A stretch of 64,000 bases of DNA from Perlucidibaca wandonensis (GTDB taxonomy: Bacteria > Pseudomonadota > Gammaproteobacteria > Pseudomonadales > Moraxellaceae): contig NZ_JBHTIT010000001.1 in assembly GCF_042677145.1 (NCBI RefSeq), positions 2,170,001-2,234,000 on the forward strand. Reading direction: 5' to 3'. Positions 62,715 to 64,000 of this stretch are shown here, in pieces (the stretch's first letter is position 1; every line of letters begins with the position of its first letter). The notes under the pieces were generated by a model. It searched no databases. It had not been told where the DNA came from and saw only the letters and a list, made by a program, of their open reading frames with translations. Both the position numbers and the translations under genes were made by a program.

Positions 62715-63400
62715 AGCTCTCGCAATGGTGGCAAGTGATTCGTCGGCCATTGCCTGCGTGGTGGCCACAGTCAGCAGCGCTTGATGAGACGCTATTGGCG
62801 AGCGATCGCATCATTATTTTAGACACCGAAACCTCGGGGTTTTCTGCACAGCAAGATCAACTGCTGTCATTGGCGGCGGTCACTTACGAGGCCGGCGCTT
62901 TAAGTATGGGTGAGCAATGGTATGCCACGCTCAACACATCCGATGCGCAAGGTTTGGGCGATAGTGTCTTGGTGCATAGACTTACCGCCAGCCAATTAGC
63001 CGATGGCATGGACTTGAACGAGGGCATCACCACCTTGGCGCAGTTTGTCGGCGCGGCGCCGGTGTTGGCCTATCACCATGGCCATGATCGTAGTTTTATT
63101 AAGGCGGCGATGTACCGCTCTGGCTATCCCATGCTGCCTTGGCGTTGGCTGGAGGCGGCCGACGTGTTTGCTTTGGCATGGCCAGCTGCCGGGCTGGAGC
63201 AAGCGAGCTTAGATGACTGGTTGCAGTGGCATGAGATCGTGGTCGAAGAGCGCCATCACGCCTTGGAAGATGCATGGCTGACGGCGATGTTGTGGTTAAA
63301 GGCAGTGCCAGCATTGGCTGCGCAAGGCATCACAACGCGTGTGAAGTTGGTTAAGGCTATGCAGTCAAAACGTGCGCTAATCCGTCAGCGCGCGGGCTAG
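62711..63400 (+). CDS. DnaQ-like 3'-5' exonuclease (DEDD)
   Basis: 229-residue member of the DEDD exonuclease fold: motif I is IIILDTETSGFS (D38, E40), motif II near GDSVLVHR, motif III AYHHGHDRSFIKAA, and a C-terminal HHALEDAW (H...D). Its N-terminus (MKLSQWW) has no signal peptide. The ATG at 62711 overlaps the DUF294 stop as ATGA, so the two are translated together. Nucleic acid substrate unknown. Confidence 0.88.
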   Translation: MKLSQWWQVIRRPLPAWWPQSAALDETLLASDRIIILDTETSGFSAQQDQLLSLAAVTYEAGALSMGEQWYATLNTSDAQGLGDSVLVHRLTASQLADGMDLNEGITTLAQFVGAAPVLAYHHGHDRSFIKAAMYRSGYPMLPWRWLEAADVFALAWPAAGLEQASLDDWLQWHEIVVEERHHALEDAWLTAMLWLKAVPALAAQGITTRVKLVKAMQSKRALIRQRAG

Positions 63401-63408
63401 CACGAGGT

Positions 63409-64000
63409 TTAATCTTGCGTCGTAGTTGTCGGCTCTCGAGGCGTCCACCGCAGTGTACCCATAACGTAGTCTGTCAGAGGAAAGGTCAGATTAAAGTTCA
63501 CCGCCGTCATGTCGTCGCGATGATGATGCAGGCGATGCAGATGCGCCATTGCCGCCAAGCCTGGCACGAGCCGGTGCAGCCAATGACCATCGGGCAGATG
63601 ATCGCTAAAGTGAAATGCTTCATAGAGCACGTAGGTGCCGCTAATGCCGGCCAACCAAAGCCAAGCGGCATTAGTCGAGACAAAATGATTAAACGCCCAT
63701 GCGCCCGGAGCGCCAATAAACGCGACAACGACGATAATCAACCACGCTGGAAACAACACCACGCGCCAGTCGCTTGGCGATTGCCATTGCATATTACTGT
63801 CGGTGAAAAAGCTGTGGTGGTCGCCGGTATGGCGCTGGTAAAAAAGCTTGGCCCAGCGTTTTTTGCGATGCCCAAGGCTTAGATGTATGGCGTATTCGCC
63901 AATATTTCCCAGCAATAGTGCGAGGGCTAGCACTAGCCATTCGAAGGTTTGCACCGCCTCTAATTGCGCCATCGATACCAACACCACCGTGAGGCCGGCG
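63409..64000 (-). CDS. Fatty acid hydroxylase/sterol desaturase family membrane protein (5' end outside window)
   Basis: At least 192 residues, open beyond the right edge (a GTG at 63987 is not a convincing start). Four hydrophobic segments and histidine boxes typical of the di-iron membrane oxygenases: EYAIHLSLGHRKK, HTGDHHSF and HRLHHHRDD; EAFHFSDHLPDGHWLH is another. These enzymes hydroxylate or desaturate lipids or sterols. The substrate here cannot be told. Convergent with the exonuclease gene. Confidence 0.75.
   Translation of the reverse strand, partial: AGLTVVLVSMAQLEAVQTFEWLVLALALLLGNIGEYAIHLSLGHRKKRWAKLFYQRHTGDHHSFFTDSNMQWQSPSDWRVVLFPAWLIIVVVAFIGAPGAWAFNHFVSTNAAWLWLAGISGTYVLYEAFHFSDHLPDGHWLHRLVPGLAAMAHLHRLHHHRDDMTAVNFNLTFPLTDYVMGTLRWTPREPTTTTQD

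Noticed and set aside
63415..63882. 155-codon plus-strand frame
   Set aside because: Antisense to the histidine-box hydroxylase family gene; its histidine- and arginine-rich composition is a by-product of that gene.
1..64000. CRISPR arrays, transposases, integrases, tRNA/rRNA genes, phage modules
   Set aside because: None seen on reading both strands; no repeated spacer pattern or recombinase motif.

Overview
The window is a typical chromosomal segment of a gammaproteobacterium, most likely of the Pseudomonadales or a close relative. The evidence is gene order: rppH-ptsP next to lgt; the block fau-ssrS(6S RNA)-zapA divergent from ygfB-pepP-ubiH-ubiI; a 14-subunit nuo operon with a fused nuoCD; radC divergent from coaBC-dut-argB; rsmE-bioA; and an ahcY-metF operon behind an SAH riboswitch. 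I do not name a genus. Coding density is very high, most genes are moderately GC-rich, and I see no insertion sequence, prophage, CRISPR array, tRNA or rRNA.

Layout. 1-5.7 kb: lgt (cut by the left edge), an NRDE protein, ptsP, rppH, a HAD phosphatase and a small lipoprotein. 5.6-11.6 kb: folate salvage (fau), 6S RNA, zapA, a small coiled-coil protein, then ygfB-pepP-ubiH-ubiI for peptide turnover and ubiquinone hydroxylation. 11.6-13.0 kb: a wax ester synthase/acyltransferase. 13.2-28.0 kb: the complete respiratory complex I operon nuoA to nuoN, ending at a clear terminator. 28.1-33.3 kb: a FadL-like outer-membrane protein with its own promoter, followed by a 1229-residue Ig-like lipoprotein whose 3' part is strikingly AT-rich. 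33.3-39.0 kb: a short-chain reductase, and a lipid A-type module (phosphoethanolamine transferase plus PAP2 phosphatase) divergent from a two-component system. 39.0-46.0 kb: a TetR-regulated TolC/MFP/RND efflux operon whose promoter carries a perfect 21-bp palindrome. 46.0-50.3 kb: radC, coaBC, dut, argB and a TSUP permease. 50.3-57.9 kb, minus strand: rsmE, bioA, a glutamate/dicarboxylate symporter, a lipoprotein gamma-glutamyltransferase, metF and ahcY, headed by promoter and SAH riboswitch. 58.1-64 kb: a small beta-barrel protein, a metallophosphoesterase lipoprotein, a CNMP/CBS/DUF294 protein coupled to a DnaQ-type exonuclease, and a fatty acid hydroxylase family protein cut by the right edge.

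Functionally the window combines housekeeping (NADH:quinone oxidoreductase and the ubiquinone hydroxylases that supply its electron acceptor; the S-adenosylmethionine cycle) with envelope functions (lipoproteins, lipid A modification, efflux, hydrophobic-compound transport). The least explained parts are the FadL/Ig-lipoprotein pair at 28.1-33.3 kb, the phosphoesterase lipoprotein at 58.9-60.7 kb, and the apparent placement of a lipid-anchored GGT inside an SAH-riboswitch operon.
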